From Cryptomeria japonica (Eukaryota > Streptophyta > Pinopsida > Cupressales > Cupressaceae), in NCBI RefSeq assembly GCF_030272615.1, contig NC_081414.1, positions 4,899,501 to 4,963,500 of the forward strand: a stretch of 64,000 bases of DNA, in the 5' to 3' direction. The position numbers and the translations under genes are program-made. The notes below the pieces were generated by a model, which saw only the letters and a list, made by a program, of their open reading frames with translations, ran no database searches and had not been told where the DNA came from. Shown here piece after piece: positions 34,695-46,502 of this stretch (its first letter is position 1; every line of letters begins with the position of its first letter).

Positions 34695-35389
34695 GGCATG
34701 GAGATGTTTGTCTTGACTATTTTTGGTCCGAACACTTCCAACCTCTTCAACCTAGAAGTGATGCTCTCTTTAAATCATATCAAAAATGGAAAAATGAGAT
34801 GATTTTATCTTTGAGCAAACCTAGAAATCCAACACTTAATCTTCCTCCTGATGATCATATGCCTCTTCTTACAGATAACTCTATTCTTTCTCCTAATAGA
34901 GATATTCTTTTTCCTAAGGAAGAATCTATTTCTTCTCCTAAAGATGAGACTATCCTTCCTCCTAAGGAAAGCGATATTCTTTTTCCTAAGGAAGAATCCA
35001 TTCCTTCTACTAAGGATGAGTCTATTCTTCCTCCCAAAGGTAGAAAAGCTCTTCCTCCTAAGCATCAACCTAAAAATAAACATATCGTTCCATCTAAGGA
35101 TACACCTATTCCTCCTCCTCATGATGGACTTGTTCTCCTTCCTACACCTTCTATTCCTCCCTTATATGATGCGGTTCCACCTCCTACATCTTACAAATGG
35201 AAGTGGCTGACCTCTCGCATTGTTCAACCTAAAAGACCTTATCATATGCATCCTTCCTTCAAAGAAGAAAGTAAGCCTACACCTGATGAACCTAAACCTT
35301 CACAACCTTCGGCTAAAACTAAACGAAACCATTGTGCGAGAGAACGTCGATGGAGATGTCATGTGCGTGCTCATGAACTTGCTTCTTGA
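34691..35389 (+). CDS. Pro/Lys-rich repeat protein region after protease
   Basis: Open frame of 232 codons overlapping the protease frame by 4 bases. It begins MRHGDVCLDYFWSEHFQPLQ. At about residues 50-120 it carries a series of short repeats of the type PKEESI / PKDETILPPKE, then a Pro-rich stretch (PTPSIPPLYDAVPPPTSYKW) and a basic C-terminus rich in Arg and His (CARERRWRCHVRAHELAS). It occupies the place where RT would begin in an autonomous gypsy element. No enzyme motif is visible. It could be a nucleic-acid-binding or particle-associated tail of gag-protease; function unknown. Coding in the other frames here is an artefact of the repeats. Confidence 0.65.
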   Translation: MRHGDVCLDYFWSEHFQPLQPRSDALFKSYQKWKNEMILSLSKPRNPTLNLPPDDHMPLLTDNSILSPNRDILFPKEESISSPKDETILPPKESDILFPKEESIPSTKDESILPPKGRKALPPKHQPKNKHIVPSKDTPIPPPHDGLVLLPTPSIPPLYDAVPPPTSYKWKWLTSRIVQPKRPYHMHPSFKEESKPTPDEPKPSQPSAKTKRNHCARERRWRCHVRAHELAS

Positions 35390-35880
35390 ACCACTTCTTC
35401 TCTAAACACACCAACTGTTGACATAATTTCATTTATTAAAACTTCTCCTAATAAAGAGGTTCAACCTAAATCTCCAAGACGCAAAATTCTTAAGACAAAT
35501 GACGATTCGAGTTCTATTCCTATTAGACCTCCTATTTTTGCTAATCTTGATCAAGAAATAGGTGAGATTGTTGTTAATGATGAAAATGTTGATTCTAATA
35601 TTTATGATAATGAATATGAATATGTTCACGTTGACAATGACTTATCTAAACAATTTTCAAAAGCATTAATCCTAGATCCTAGTAACAAACAAAGTGACTC
35701 ATCATTAGAGCATGGTCCTTGTTTGGAACTCTTGAGAGCTCCATCTACTGTGCTCGATGTCTCTCCCCTTACATGTTGTCCACCTTCTCGAAACAATGAT
35801 GATCAAGATCGGGGGTGGATGATGTTCTTGATTAGCTTCTTTAGCACTGTATATTCTCTCTCCTCTCTTTCTTGTTTGTG
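35390..35880 (+). pseudogene. C-terminal coding remnant of the pol-less element
   Basis: After the stop at 35389, shifted frames continue with an acidic segment (DNEYEYVHVDNDLSKQFSKA) and SSLEHGPCLELLRAPSTVLD up to SRNNDDQDRGWMMFLISFF near 35840. It probably completes the long product begun at 34691. No known domain. Confidence 0.5.
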
Positions 35881-36566
35881 ACTTTCTTCTATTTGTTGTC
35901 CCTAGTGTTGTCTACTTGAGGACGATGCAAAGCATTGGGATCTCTTTTGGTCTCTCCCATGTTGACTCAAAAGACACATGTGTCCTTCCATGGTTGTTTC
36001 CTTTCTTTGGGGGATGATGACAATTCTATGCATATATATACACATGATATACATTGGTTATCATAAAAAGCATACTGACTCTGGAGTTAGGTGAAACCAC
36101 CCCATGCTTTGTGTTTTGTGATCATTATCCTTTGATTTGTCCTCTCTAGGGGGCTAAATTATTGTGATAACGTGCTTGTTTTTTTGGGTGTATCCTACCT
36201 TAAAGCAATTGTTCTCGATGAGGCGTACGCAATCACTTTAACATGGGGGCATACACTACTCAATGATTCTCTCTCCTGCATATCTTAATACTTAAAGTTA
36301 CTTGGCGAACTTTGTCTTTTTCTTTTTAATTTTTTGTTATTTTTCTTTTCATGACTCATAGTAAGAGAACCTTACTAGTTTGTAGTCATGGTTCTCTCTT
36401 TCTTTCTCTCTCTCATGATCTTCCCTTTTACCTTATCATTGAAGTTGTAAGATCCTAAAGTCCATTGGGTTCTTGGTGTATCTTGCCTCCTTGGTGACTT
36501 GGTGAAATTTTTTCAAAGTGAACCCTTTGTAATTTACCCAGAGTATGATTGACTTTATACTCCCGC
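35881..36566 (+). other. 3' untranslated part of the pol-less element
   Basis: No coding. It contains TTGAGGACGATGCAAAGCAT near 35917, a phrase common after the last frame of plant gypsy elements, and several pyrimidine-rich runs. Confidence 0.6.
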
Positions 36567-36582
36567 TAAAGTGGGGGCTAAA
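36567..36582 (+). other. Polypurine tract
   Basis: TAAAGTGGGGGCTAAA lies immediately upstream of the 3' LTR start TGTAGTG, the expected site of plus-strand DNA priming. Confidence 0.75.
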
Positions 36583-37743
36583 TGTAGTGTCCAATCATTG
36601 CACCCCTTTGCAATTTTGACCGCATTTGGGTCTTCACCTTAGTGTTTGCACCACTTGGCCTGATTGAAGACCCGATTATGCTCATACACATCACAAATGC
36701 CAGAAAAATCAAAGTGCACCTTATCAAGAACCTTAAGCCTACCCCAAAATAGGGTAGGACCATGACACCACGCCATGGTCCACCTTAATTTTGGGCCCCT
36801 CAAAACACAATGCAACGTTTCAAATTTGAGCGGGATCCCCCTCTCTGTGTTGGCTCATGTCGTAAAATTAATCAATTTTCTCGATGGACAAGTATATAAA
36901 GATGTTTTCTCCTTTCATTCGAAGATTCATCTAACATACCTACCAAGCATCTGACAATCACATGAGATCAAGCATTCAAGCATTCAAGAGAAACAAACAT
37001 TTTTAGTCTTGTTTCAAGCCTTGGAGTAGCAATAAAGTCAAGGATCAAGCATTGAAGTGGAGATCTACATCCTATTTCATGAAACCCTAATTCCATGTGG
37101 AGGCAAGAAAAACTTCACAATGAGGTATCATCATTCAATTTTTAGTCATAATTCAACATCTCCCTCAAAAGGAGATCCTTTCCTTTCAGTCATTTCAATT
37201 ACATTGTTTCAATTTCATGGTTAATTCCAAAATAGGGGTTTGACCTAAGGCAAGCCCCTATTCCCAACCTTTTTGCCCCTTCTTTTTGTGTGTAGGAAAC
37301 AGGTACAAATTTGTATAATTTAGAATAAGCTTCGTTCACAGAGATGAATCAACCCTTTTTTTCATACGAAAAGTTTGGAGGACCATTGTGATGTGCCATG
37401 GTCCTGACTTTTTAGGATCTTTTTTGAGGGTTAGATCCGACTCGGCTTATACTACTCAAATCTAGGTGCATGCGAAAATCCCGCATCTGTAGCTCACTGT
37501 TTTCTCAATTTTACCTTCATTTTTTAGCATTTTACCCTAATTCAACATTTCAACTTACAAAAGAGAGGAAAAAGCCCACAATAATTAATCAATCCATTTA
37601 GTATTTAGTCCTTATTTGATTTGTGGATGAATCTAGTGGATTCCCTTCTCACTTTTGAAATGCTTTCAAATGAAATTGATTTGGTGATTTCTCCCTTCTC
37701 AGTTGCAAATTGCCAAATCAAATTTTTATTTTTCCCCTTTACA
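36583..37743 (+). repeat. 3' LTR of the pol-less element
   Basis: Partner of 30127-31280. TATA box at 36893-36900. Ends CCCCTTTACA directly before the GATGA duplication. Confidence 0.93.
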
Positions 37744-37748
37744 GATGA

Positions 37749-39289
37749 TGAAAGAAGGGTGACAGATCTCAAGATATGAAGAGATGGGTAACTCTAGCAC
37801 ATCCAAACCAATATACCAAAGATTGATTGTGTTTTGTTACATCAATTGCATGAATTATAAGTGTTCCAATGGATGGCAAATGATTTGTGCATAGACAAAA
37901 GATATCACTAATTTGACATATAAAAAATCAGCAAGAATAAGTCAAGAAGCACATCTAGAACATACGAGCTAAATGCATCCTTTATTATTTCCATGAAATT
38001 ATACAATCTCAAGAACTCTTCTATACAAAGTGTAAACCCAAAAGTCATCAAACTATTTCTCTAAGAATTTCTCCATAGTCTATCCTCTCTAAGAGTCCCT
38101 TTTTCATTACAAATGACCTTGCATTTATAGGCATCACAAAATAACTACTTTGTAACCACTTAGGATCACTACCTTAGGTAACCACTTAAGATAACTACCT
38201 AAGTTATTACTTCTAGTAACTACCTTTTAGAAACGAGTTAGGATTTATCTTTTTACAAAAATGAAGTTTAAATTCTAACTCGTGGTTACATAAGTGACAT
38301 AAGTCACTTTAAAAAAAATGTGACTATCAACTCCTGACTTTTAAGAAAGACTAAATCATTGATCTCGTTGAAGTAGGTTTCCATTTTCATCTACTTCATC
38401 TGTACTTGAAATCATCTTACCACCAAGTCATTTGAAGACACAAAACATATATCTATCCAATCAAAAAGATAATACAACTCTAGAGGTCTCCATAAAGATG
38501 AAAAGGATCGTGCATTGCAAAATATCCATAGGTTGGTACCTCCATCATTGACATAAAGTATCCATTTACCAACACGTTTCTTTGAAAGACATGCATTGCA
38601 ACTATGTCAACTAGACATCATTCCATCTTACATGTTTGTCAATTGTCTTTGAAAAATATTTGCCATCGTAAAATATCCCACATGTCATCATTTTGATACA
38701 ATATGAAATCAGAAAAGTTGGACACCTTCATTGCATATCTATCACATTCCTATCAATACCTTCATTGAACAGGCATACATTGGACACCTTCATTGCATAG
38801 CTATCCCATACCTATCGATACCTTCATTACAGAGGCATGCACATTGTATGTGTGATGTAGTAATCCATCATCCATTATTCTTTGCATTGAGCATCCTCTA
38901 AAATAAAAATCTTTTGTTCTCCAAGTTCCTTACATGTCCATAAATACAACATCGTGGATTCATGATAACCATGATGCATGAACTAGTTGCCTCAATATCT
39001 CACTTGTCGAAAGATTGCTTTTAAAATCCACACTTACAATTGCACAAAATATACAACCTCCTCTGCACCTTTCTCAATGATACATAGAAACTAATCCGTG
39101 GATTATAAAATTTAATAAGAATCTCTATTCCATTATATTTCAAGGTTTCCTCCTTATGCTCATAAAAGTGTTATGCGAAAGACTCTCTAAATGTGATAAA
39201 TGATCATCCACATGAAATCCCACATTAGAAAACCTTCCAAGTGAACCAATATTCAACTGAGATGCTTGCAACTATCATAAATCTTCTCC
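37749..39289. other. Non-coding, LTR-like AT-rich stretch
   Basis: No gene was recognised. A minus-strand TATA-like CCTATAAATGCAAGG near 38110-38125 and short tandem pieces (GGTAACCACTTAAGATAACTACC type, 38140-38220) suggest an old minus-strand LTR. A decayed direct repeat containing TGGACACCTTCATTGCAT occurs at about 38720 and 38775. Confidence 0.35.
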
Positions 39290-40520
39290 ATCTCTGTACC
39301 TTGCTGAATGTCCAGACGCTGATTCAAAGCTCCCATTTTAGTACAGGAAAGGGAGGATTTTGATACAAAGTCATGGAGTTTAGCGCTACACCTGCCAATG
39401 GTATTTTCTTGAAAGTTTCTAAATCTTTTTCAACAAATCTAGTTTTACCTTCAACCTGCAATCACACACTCTATGAGATGACATCTATTTCAGAGAGTCT
39501 ATCAAACGACTCAAGTATATTGTCTATGTTTTCATATTTTACATGTATATGGATCTGCACTTTCTGAATTACTGCATTTTATGAGACCAAAACTCATCGA
39601 TGCTTGTTGTCCAACTATCAATGCGCTTTATAATGCGTGCCCCCACTTTTGGCATACAAGTTGCAGTTATATCGTTTCATGAGAAGACATCTCTGAGGTA
39701 TTCTGTCAAACATTTCACGCACTCTGTGTTTTCACAATTTTCATACATGCCAACCAAGACATTTCCAGCCATGATATCTGACCAAAAATCCTGACTTTTA
39801 TTATGGTTCGATGCATGTCCATACACTGATCCAAAGATCCCGTTTTGGTACAAACAGGAAGTATGCTAGCAAAATGTTTGGAGTTTGGCTTTACATCAGT
39901 CAATTGCATTTGTTTACGAGTTCTTTAAGCCTTTTTCAACAAATCCATTTTTCACATTATTTCGTGTGACCATTCAATTCCATGAGATTAACATTTTCTT
40001 TGAAGCATCTTGTCAAACAGTCCAGTGTCTTGTCTACGCTTCCCCATTCGCATCTATATCGACCATAACATTTGCAACAAAATCACATATTGAACTTTCT
40101 TTATTCTCGGCATGATAGATTTGTCGGCTAATTGGATTGCTTGGGCAACTAAAAATTTCAACAAGTCATGGAACATCTGTTGAAATCATTTGCCAAGAAG
40201 ATTATTTAGTCTTGTCTCATCATGTGGGATGACATGAGATTTATTTCAAACTATTCCTGCAAAGCATGATTGCACTATTGACAAGCGCCTTGTATTCATC
40301 AATAACCTCAACACATTGATGTGAGTGATCAAACTATATGAATACTCATCTTGTCATAATCTCAGTGTTTTGAATGATGTGAGGATGTCATAAAATTCAC
40401 TTTGTTAATGCTTCCTTGGAGCCACAAGATTGAGAGTGAGGCCCTTTGATTGAAAACATTGGGTTGCAAATCTTTAAAGGTCTCGAGAATAACACAGTAC
40501 TTGACTAGTTAGAGAATGAA
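39290..40520 (-). pseudogene. Pentatricopeptide-repeat (PPR) protein pseudogene
   Basis: On the minus strand, 39909-39715 reads MQLTDVKPNSKHFASILPVC then TKTGSLDQCMDMHRTIIK, the core of a plant PLS-type PPR repeat (xxVKPNSxTFASILPACAK and HxxIIKSG). Flanking translations in other frames give NVMVDIDANGEA at about 40080 (the DMYAKCG repeat start), KNGFVEKG at about 39945, and at 39300-39345 another module, CTKMGALNQRLDIQQ. At least three 31-36-residue modules are recognisable. Intact relatives bind organellar RNA. Frameshifts, stops and AT drift show it is dead. No introns are evident, as is usual for PPR genes. Confidence 0.82.
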
Positions 40521-40532
40521 TTTAATACAAAG

Positions 40533-41877
40533 TTTGACATTTGTCGAGATTAAAAATTGGGTTAACAATACTTAAACAATTTAACTATTTAGTTACTATT
40601 CATTCTAATCATCATATGTGCAGAAGTAAAGAACTAGAAAAATAAAAGAGCAATCACACATGAACACAAAGATTTTACATGGAAAACTCAATGAGGAAAA
40701 AAGCATGGTGAGAACTATCCCATTATATAAAAACATGTTACAAAGTTTTAGGCTCAAGGCCAAGGTAGTTCACTGCTCCTGATTTTTGAATTGTAAGACT
40801 AACGCGCACAATCTTGGGGCAAGATATAATGGACTTGAAAACACTGAAGATCACTTCTTTAGGGCAAGATACAATAGATCTGAATACAATGAATCAATAT
40901 AGTTGAACTATAGAAGAACACGTCCTCTAAAATGTTGATTATTGTTTACTATTATTCGCATCTGAAATTGACTTCATTACTGCTCAATTACACTTGTGAA
41001 CATTCACACTTACAAGATACACCATACACAAATTAACATCTCACATACAACTTCTACATCATCCTCCAAATAGATTTCAACTTTATATATCATTCGCAAT
41101 CAAAGAAACAAACTGATCTGATGTGTAGGATACAAACTGTCGACCCAAAAACAATCTCCAAGGCAATGCAGAATGAAGAATGAAATGTGTGAAGGATTAC
41201 ACCATGTTGGCACACCGTCTTACCCATCCCAGATCAACTCCTACAACTTTGCACGCTACCGCATGAACCAAAATTGCACAGGTCAACTCTAAAGGATAGA
41301 ATCGTTAGAGCAAACCAACCAATCTTACTCAAAACATGATGTGGACCACCAAAAATTTTGTGGATACTTAACATAACATCACCTGACATCAGCATAGCCA
41401 AATTACTGAGCCACACCACCAAAACAACTGAAGGCAAAGGAATGCAATGCATTCCTACAAACTGTCACACTATCACTATACAAGTTGATACTCAGACCAT
41501 CACAATTTCAATTGTAGATCAAATCAGGAAATAAAAATGAGATATATCGAGCACTTACATCCACTAACATTATATTACAACTACAAGAAATGATGAAGCA
41601 GTGTGCCACAATGCAGACTATAAAACTATATCCAGTTTGACAGATTGTTCGTTAAAACAACCACGTCTAGCCATCTTCAATTACAGACTAGAGAAACATC
41701 TCCAGATTTATGAAAAAGTCATAAGACAACTGAAAATACCATATGTTCAAATAAATCTCCTCACAGATGCATGAACTCATGACCAATCCTATGATACTGT
41801 AATACTCTGAAACACAAGTTGTCAACCTTCTAGACCAAATTTATCATCAATGACAATATAAACTCATATTTGCAACA
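40533..41877 (-). repeat. 3' LTR of the copia-type element
   Basis: It aligns with 44736-44944 plus 46503-47674: shared blocks include TTTTAGGCTCAAGGCCAAGG, GCAAGATACAATAGA and AAACTCATATTTGCAAC. The copia motif complement (ACATGGAAAACTCAATGAGG) lies near 40675. Confidence 0.87.
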
Positions 41878-41902
41878 ATATCCCCCTTTGTCATTGATGG
41901 CA
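41878..41902 (-). other. Polypurine tract of the copia-type element
   Basis: The minus strand reads CATCAATGACAAAGGGGGAT immediately before the 3' LTR. The same motif type occurs at 51827-51850. Confidence 0.82.
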
Positions 41903-42149
41903 ACACTTACGCAACTCCAAACTATTATCCTATCACTCCACAATGAATTTCCCTTTGACATCAAGGACAAAGGGTGTCTCCATAACACAAACTCAATCAC
42001 TATATACAACTCCCCCTTAGGGTATGAACCCAATTGAAAACCGAAATTGTATTTCACCAACCTTCTACTTATCCACATATGTATGTATATGAACAAAAAT
42101 TGTCTTATCGACAAAGCTAAGAATTCTGCATAGATGGGGGCATCCTTAT

Positions 42150-43250
42150 ATAGTTCTACAAATAACTACAAGGATTCATGTTGACAAATAACATTTACCA
42201 TATTGTCAAAATCAAACAGTTGATAATCAACTAGAGGGGAATTAGTCTTCTTCTTCTTTCCCTTTGCCTTATTTGGTTCTTTCTTCTTCACTACCTTCTT
42301 GTTCTTTGCAAGAGTCTCTATCGGAGAGACCAAGGTTCTCTTTCTTTGACTGAGATACACAATGTTACCTTCTTCAATGTCCTCTTTCTTAATTATTGTC
42401 CTTGCAAACCTCTTTCTAATCACAAATTTTTCTTTCTACACTTCCTCATTCATGTTGTTACTATCGAATTTCTTAACATTAGGCTCCAGAGCAACTTTCT
42501 CTCTTGTCATCTTTTATTTAGGTCTGTTTCCTTTCTTTTCACTCAATACTACCCTCACTAAGGTTTAGGAGGAACCAGTCTTTATTGAAGGAGACGTAGA
42601 AATAGACCTAGTTCTCCTATGTGCTTGTTTTCCAAAGGACTCTTCTAAAGTAGGAAGATTTATCTTTTTCTACAAATTATCCATCCATTTTGCATGTTCG
42701 GTCTTAGCCTTCTTCTAGATCATCTTGATCAATAATTCAGTTCAGTCCCAAATCTCTTAGCACTTTGATCAACTGGCAACTGCAATAGAGTCTTTATGTT
42801 ATTCTGCACATACTCCTTTGATATCTCATAGGGAAACTTAGGTAGCCAAGAAGTCCTTGGCTCTACCACCTCAATGTAACAATGATCCTTACTAACCAAA
42901 AAAGTAATCCCATCCCTATACTTCCAGACCAAACTAGCATGAGCCCTCTCTCTTTCCTACATCTTGTCTTGAAAATTCTTAAACCAACCAAAATATGTAG
43001 TATTATACACTTTTGTATCATTATTAAAACTCATAATATGATACTTTATTTACATTGCTACAAGAGTGAACTTATTCCACACTTTACTCTTATTACTTGG
43101 GAGCTCATTCATGAACATAAAAGCTAGACATATGATCCCATACCTGAATAGCTATTTGCTTTTCTTCATCCTTTCTATATTATCCAAAAGTTGTAGTCTT
43201 AGAAATTCACATAGATCAAACTTATCTCCTTCAACCATCATTTGATAGGC
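42150..43250 (-). pseudogene. ORF Y: unknown protein in place of pol
   Basis: Downward from about 43250 the translation gives MMVEGDKFDLCEFLRLQLLD then NIERMKKSK; after breaks FMFMNELPSNKSKVWNKFTL, YFGWFKNFQDKM; an open block 42932-42729 (SLVWKYRDGITFLVSKDHCY then IEVVEPRTSWLPKFPYEISK); and a Lys-rich tail (42423-42166, with KKKEPNKAKGKKKK). It is a soluble, partly helical protein with a nuclear-localisation-like basic end. No polymerase, integrase, protease or zinc motif. I do not recognise the family. Its overall style recalls the captured or mobile-element-associated plant domains, as does ORF X, but no shared motif is firm. Confidence 0.6.
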
Positions 43251-43254
43251 AAAG

Positions 43255-43600
43255 TGTATAGCGGTGGCGGTGGCCCAACTACACCATAACCCACTTAAGA
43301 AATGGCAAAATAGTGGTTATGTGAGGTTGCACAACAAGATAAAATAGGGTGTGTAACTCAACTACCCATGAGTAGGTGGGAGTTGCACATGTAACTAAAG
43401 TATTTTTCCACTTGTCCTCATATTAGCCACTTCTAATAACCTAAGAAAGCTTAAATAATATGTGTAGGAATATAAATACCCCCTAACGTAAGGGAAAATT
43501 AAAAAACTACACTAACATTCCTAGGATCTTCCATGTTAAAACCAATCCAACATCCACACAATAGGGAGGACCTTAAGGTTTTCAATGAGTTTCCCCCATG
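43255..43600. other. Spacer between gag and ORF Y
   Basis: No coding. GC is locally higher at the left edge (GCGGTGGCGGTGGCCC). A TATA-like GAATATAAATACCCCC lies at about 43470-43485 on the plus strand. It could be a small insertion, but no terminal repeats or duplication were found. Confidence 0.35.
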
Positions 43601-43749
43601 AGGATAATGCATATTATCTAGTTTCTAGAGGAAGCATCTGCATCACTATTAGGTACATATCCATCCACTGTCTTGCCATCCACATTCTCATCATATTTCT
43701 TTACCCATGTCTTCTACATCTTCTCCTTTATGTCATTCATGTCAACCTT

Positions 43750-44700
43750 CTTTTTCAAAGCGGATGTCTTCTCATTCTCTCCTCTCTAGAACATAGCAAT
43801 GTGTCCTATTTTTTTGCAATTATAACAAGTAGGACCTTGTTGCGAACCACTTCAATTCCTTCTAAAAATAGGTCCACAATCAACAACCTTGTGCCTCATA
43901 TTTGTTGCAAGCAAAATGATATCCATCGAAAGACTAGACATTTCTACCATAGTTTGTATTCACATATCCATGCATCATTCTACTTCTAAATTCATTTGCC
44001 TTATGTCCAAAATTAGTGCAAGCATAACATTGACCATTAAATGGTTTAGATTTGATCCAACTTCTCCATTCACTAGCTCTATGTCCAAATTTATTTCATA
44101 TAAAACATTTACCATTGAAAGATGGAGAGTACCTAGTTTGAGCGGGATGAGGCTTCTTGAAGTTTTTCTTGTTCCAAAATTGAGTGAGACTCTTTTGATC
44201 TTCATTTGTCTTCTTATATTCATCCTTGCCCTTTTCCTTTCCTTTGTCATCTTTTCTGGGTATTTTAGAACATTATCCTTTGTCAAATCCAAGTCCTCCT
44301 TTGTCTTTAGATTGTTCTTGAGCACTTAGCATTTGATTAAGCATATCATTGTCATCTTTGATATTCAGGTTCTTATCCATTTTTCCTTTTGCCTCTTTCA
44401 ACTCTTCGCTCAACATAACCACTTCTTGTTCAAACGGTGTACATTCTTTAGATTTTTCTTGTAGCTTTATTTCATGATCATCATTGGTCTTTTTTCCTTC
44501 CTCAAATTGTCTATTCAAATAGACATGTTTTTCTACTTTATTGGCCCTTTTTTGATAAACCTCCAAATTAGATAGAGCAACTCTTAATTCTCCTTCAAGA
44601 TCTACAACTGCATCAATATCTCATTCATTTTGTTCCATAGCATCCAAATCTTCAGATTCAAACATTGTGTTCACAACCCCGATCTACCACAGTTGTTAGA
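43750..44700 (-). pseudogene. Copia gag C-terminal half with three zinc knuckles
   Basis: A coiled-coil, charged segment runs 44566-44276 (EVYQKRANKVEKHVYLNRQF, EQEVVMLSEELKEAKGKMDK), then a Lys-rich linker (RKDDKGKEKGKDEYKKTNED). In a shifted frame three decayed CCHC knuckles follow at about 44100 (CFI-stop-NKFGHRASEW), 44020 (CYACTNFGHKANEF) and 43910 (FACNKYEAQGC). Several knuckle Cys or His residues are mutated. The N-terminal capsid part between the PBS and 44700 is not readable. Confidence 0.75.
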
Positions 44701-44721
44701 CTATTTCTTCAGGAACCTCAA

Positions 44722-44733
44722 ACTGATAAAAAT
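44722..44733 (-). other. Decayed primer-binding site
   Basis: The plus strand AACTGATAAAAATTATTGAA corresponds to a weathered copy of CTCTGATACCAATT next to the LTR edge at about 44736. Confidence 0.5.
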
Positions 44734-44944
44734 TATTGAACACTTTCAGATGCTGAGAGGGTGGGGGGATGAACCAGCATATATTATTACTTAACCAATT
44801 TAGCCATTTAGTTATCATTAATTCCAATCACCATATATACAAAAGTAAAGAACTGAAAAAAACAAAAGAGCAATCAGACATGAACACCAAGATTTTACGA
44901 GGAAAATCCAATGAGGGAAAAACAATGGTGAGAACTATTCGATA

Positions 44945-46502
44945 ACTCAATGATGAACAGTGAGTACCAAACCGGTACTGAGAGGGGAGGGTGAATCAAT
45001 ACGGACATAATATATTCTCTTGAACCGGTTTGACTGCAAACAATGCACTTGACTGGCAAACACTAACACCAGTCTAAACCAAATTACTACCGGTTAAACA
45101 CAATGAGACTGTGAAAGACATAAACTAGCAACACCTAGCTTTCCACACAACATACACCCTCATTTCCACTTTATCCTTATGCATAAATAGGTAATCTACC
45201 ATCTGAAATATAATAACTTGCTAGTTCAACATGAGTCACCACTTGACAGAAAATAACAAAGCTTCACATGAAAAAGGCATCACACATGGCACACATATTT
45301 TTCACGTGGAAACCCAACTGGAAAAAACCACGGTGGGGATGAATACCCACAAGCTGTTCTTGAACTCTTTAGAAGTTTGCTCTATTAGGAGCCTAGTCTG
45401 ATTAAAGACTATTACAATAGGTTCTGTTAGGAACCAATCCTGTTAGGGATCACCCGGTTAAGGGATGGCTAGAATACCCGATTAAAGGTTAAACCCTGTT
45501 AAAGGTTACCTTGTTAGAGGCTTTTATGAACTCAATGGTTTTAAGTCACCCTGCTAAAGGATTTACAACAAGCTGGTTAGAGATACCCTGTAAAGGGATT
45601 TTCCAACTGTTGAAGTGGTTAGAGATCAACAGGTATTACAATGATCTGGTAATAGCACTCAATGCCAATGCAGATCCACTTTAGTTCCTTCCTTCTGTAC
45701 ACACACTCTGCAGGTATCAATTCTCTTATCTGGTCTGGCAAGAATCACGTATCTCTGCACTTAGATACACACACAACATTTGCCAACAACCTCAACATGA
45801 AACACAACATCGACCTTATAGGAAACAGATAGGTCGGTAGCATACACCCTAAACCCTAAACATTTAGGTTGAGAAATTCAGTCGGTTCAATCTTGACCAT
45901 TGAACACTTTTCATTGGATACAACGGTCTTGAACTGATCTCAAGACGTTCTCCATCATTTGTTCTTCACTGCTTCATGGAGGCGATAACCCATCACGCGT
46001 TCTTCACCGCTTCATGGAGGCGATAACCCATCACGCGTTCTCCACCGTTTGCAGAGACTTCGCACATTCCCGAGGTAGATAGGATCAATCTCCTTCATGC
46101 AAGATCCTTCACATGCACAAGGCAGACGTGGCAACATGATCTGATCTCTATTACAATGCTAACTCATCACACGATGTCATCAGTTGAATCACACAGGCTT
46201 GAAACACTTCAACCGGAAACCTTGAAGCTCAAACTACCAACCGGTAGTTATACCATATTAAACCTTGATAGAAAACATTCCATATACCGGTTCACATTTC
46301 AACATACCGGTTCACTTGGACAAACGTACCGCTTCACCTTTTGCACATATACTGGTTCACAACATCATACAGGTTCTCTTTGCCAGTTGCTTAGTTTCAA
46401 TATACCGGTTCACTCCTCAACATATTGACATCAATGACAACATACAATATCATCATGTCATCATACTCTGCACATATGTCAACACTATCCCCCTCTATGA
46501 AA
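44945..46502 (-). mobile_element. LTR insertion inside the copia 5' LTR
   Basis: About 1.55 kb absent from the partner LTR. It starts near TGATGAACAGTGAG, is rich in ACCGGT, holds the copia LTR motif complement (CACGTGGAAACCCAACTGG near 45315), repeated CTGTTAGG(G)AT-type pieces (45410-45620), and near 46240-46420 a run of (A/C)TACCGGTTCAC repeats. It ends before CTATCCCCC. It looks like a solo LTR of a large copia family. No long coding. The exact edges and target duplication could not be fixed (possibly CTATT/CTATC). Confidence 0.65.
45961..46036. repeat. Tandem duplication of a 38-bp unit
   Basis: Units 45961-45998 and 45999-46036 (GTTCTTCAC(T/C)GCTTCATGG...CATCACGC) differ at one base. 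It lies inside the LTR insertion. Confidence 0.93.

Larger units (their letters stand above)
30127..37743 (+). mobile_element. Complete LTR retrotransposon without pol (gag-protease only)
   Basis: Length 7,617 bp, bounded by perfect GATGA duplications (30122-30126 and 37744-37748). It has LTRs of 1,154 and 1,161 bp with TG...CA ends, a TATA box in each LTR, a polypurine tract before the 3' LTR, a repeat-rich leader, gag with a zinc knuckle, an aspartic protease, a Pro/Lys-rich repeat tail, and about 700 bp of 3' untranslated sequence. No RT, RNase H or integrase motif occurs anywhere inside. The gag and protease are Ty3/gypsy-like. It would need enzymes supplied by another element. Confidence 0.92.

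Noticed and set aside
34805-35210. Several long frames in other phases and on the opposite strand of the Pro/Lys-rich region
   Set aside because: Repeat-driven shadows of the 34691-35389 frame.
38720-38840. Direct repeats resembling a CRISPR-like spacing
   Set aside because: Only two decayed copies in plant DNA; ordinary local duplication.
43255-43600. Possible MITE, SINE or small LTR insertion between gag and ORF Y
   Set aside because: A TATA-like sequence is present, but no terminal inverted repeats, pol III boxes or target duplication could be found.
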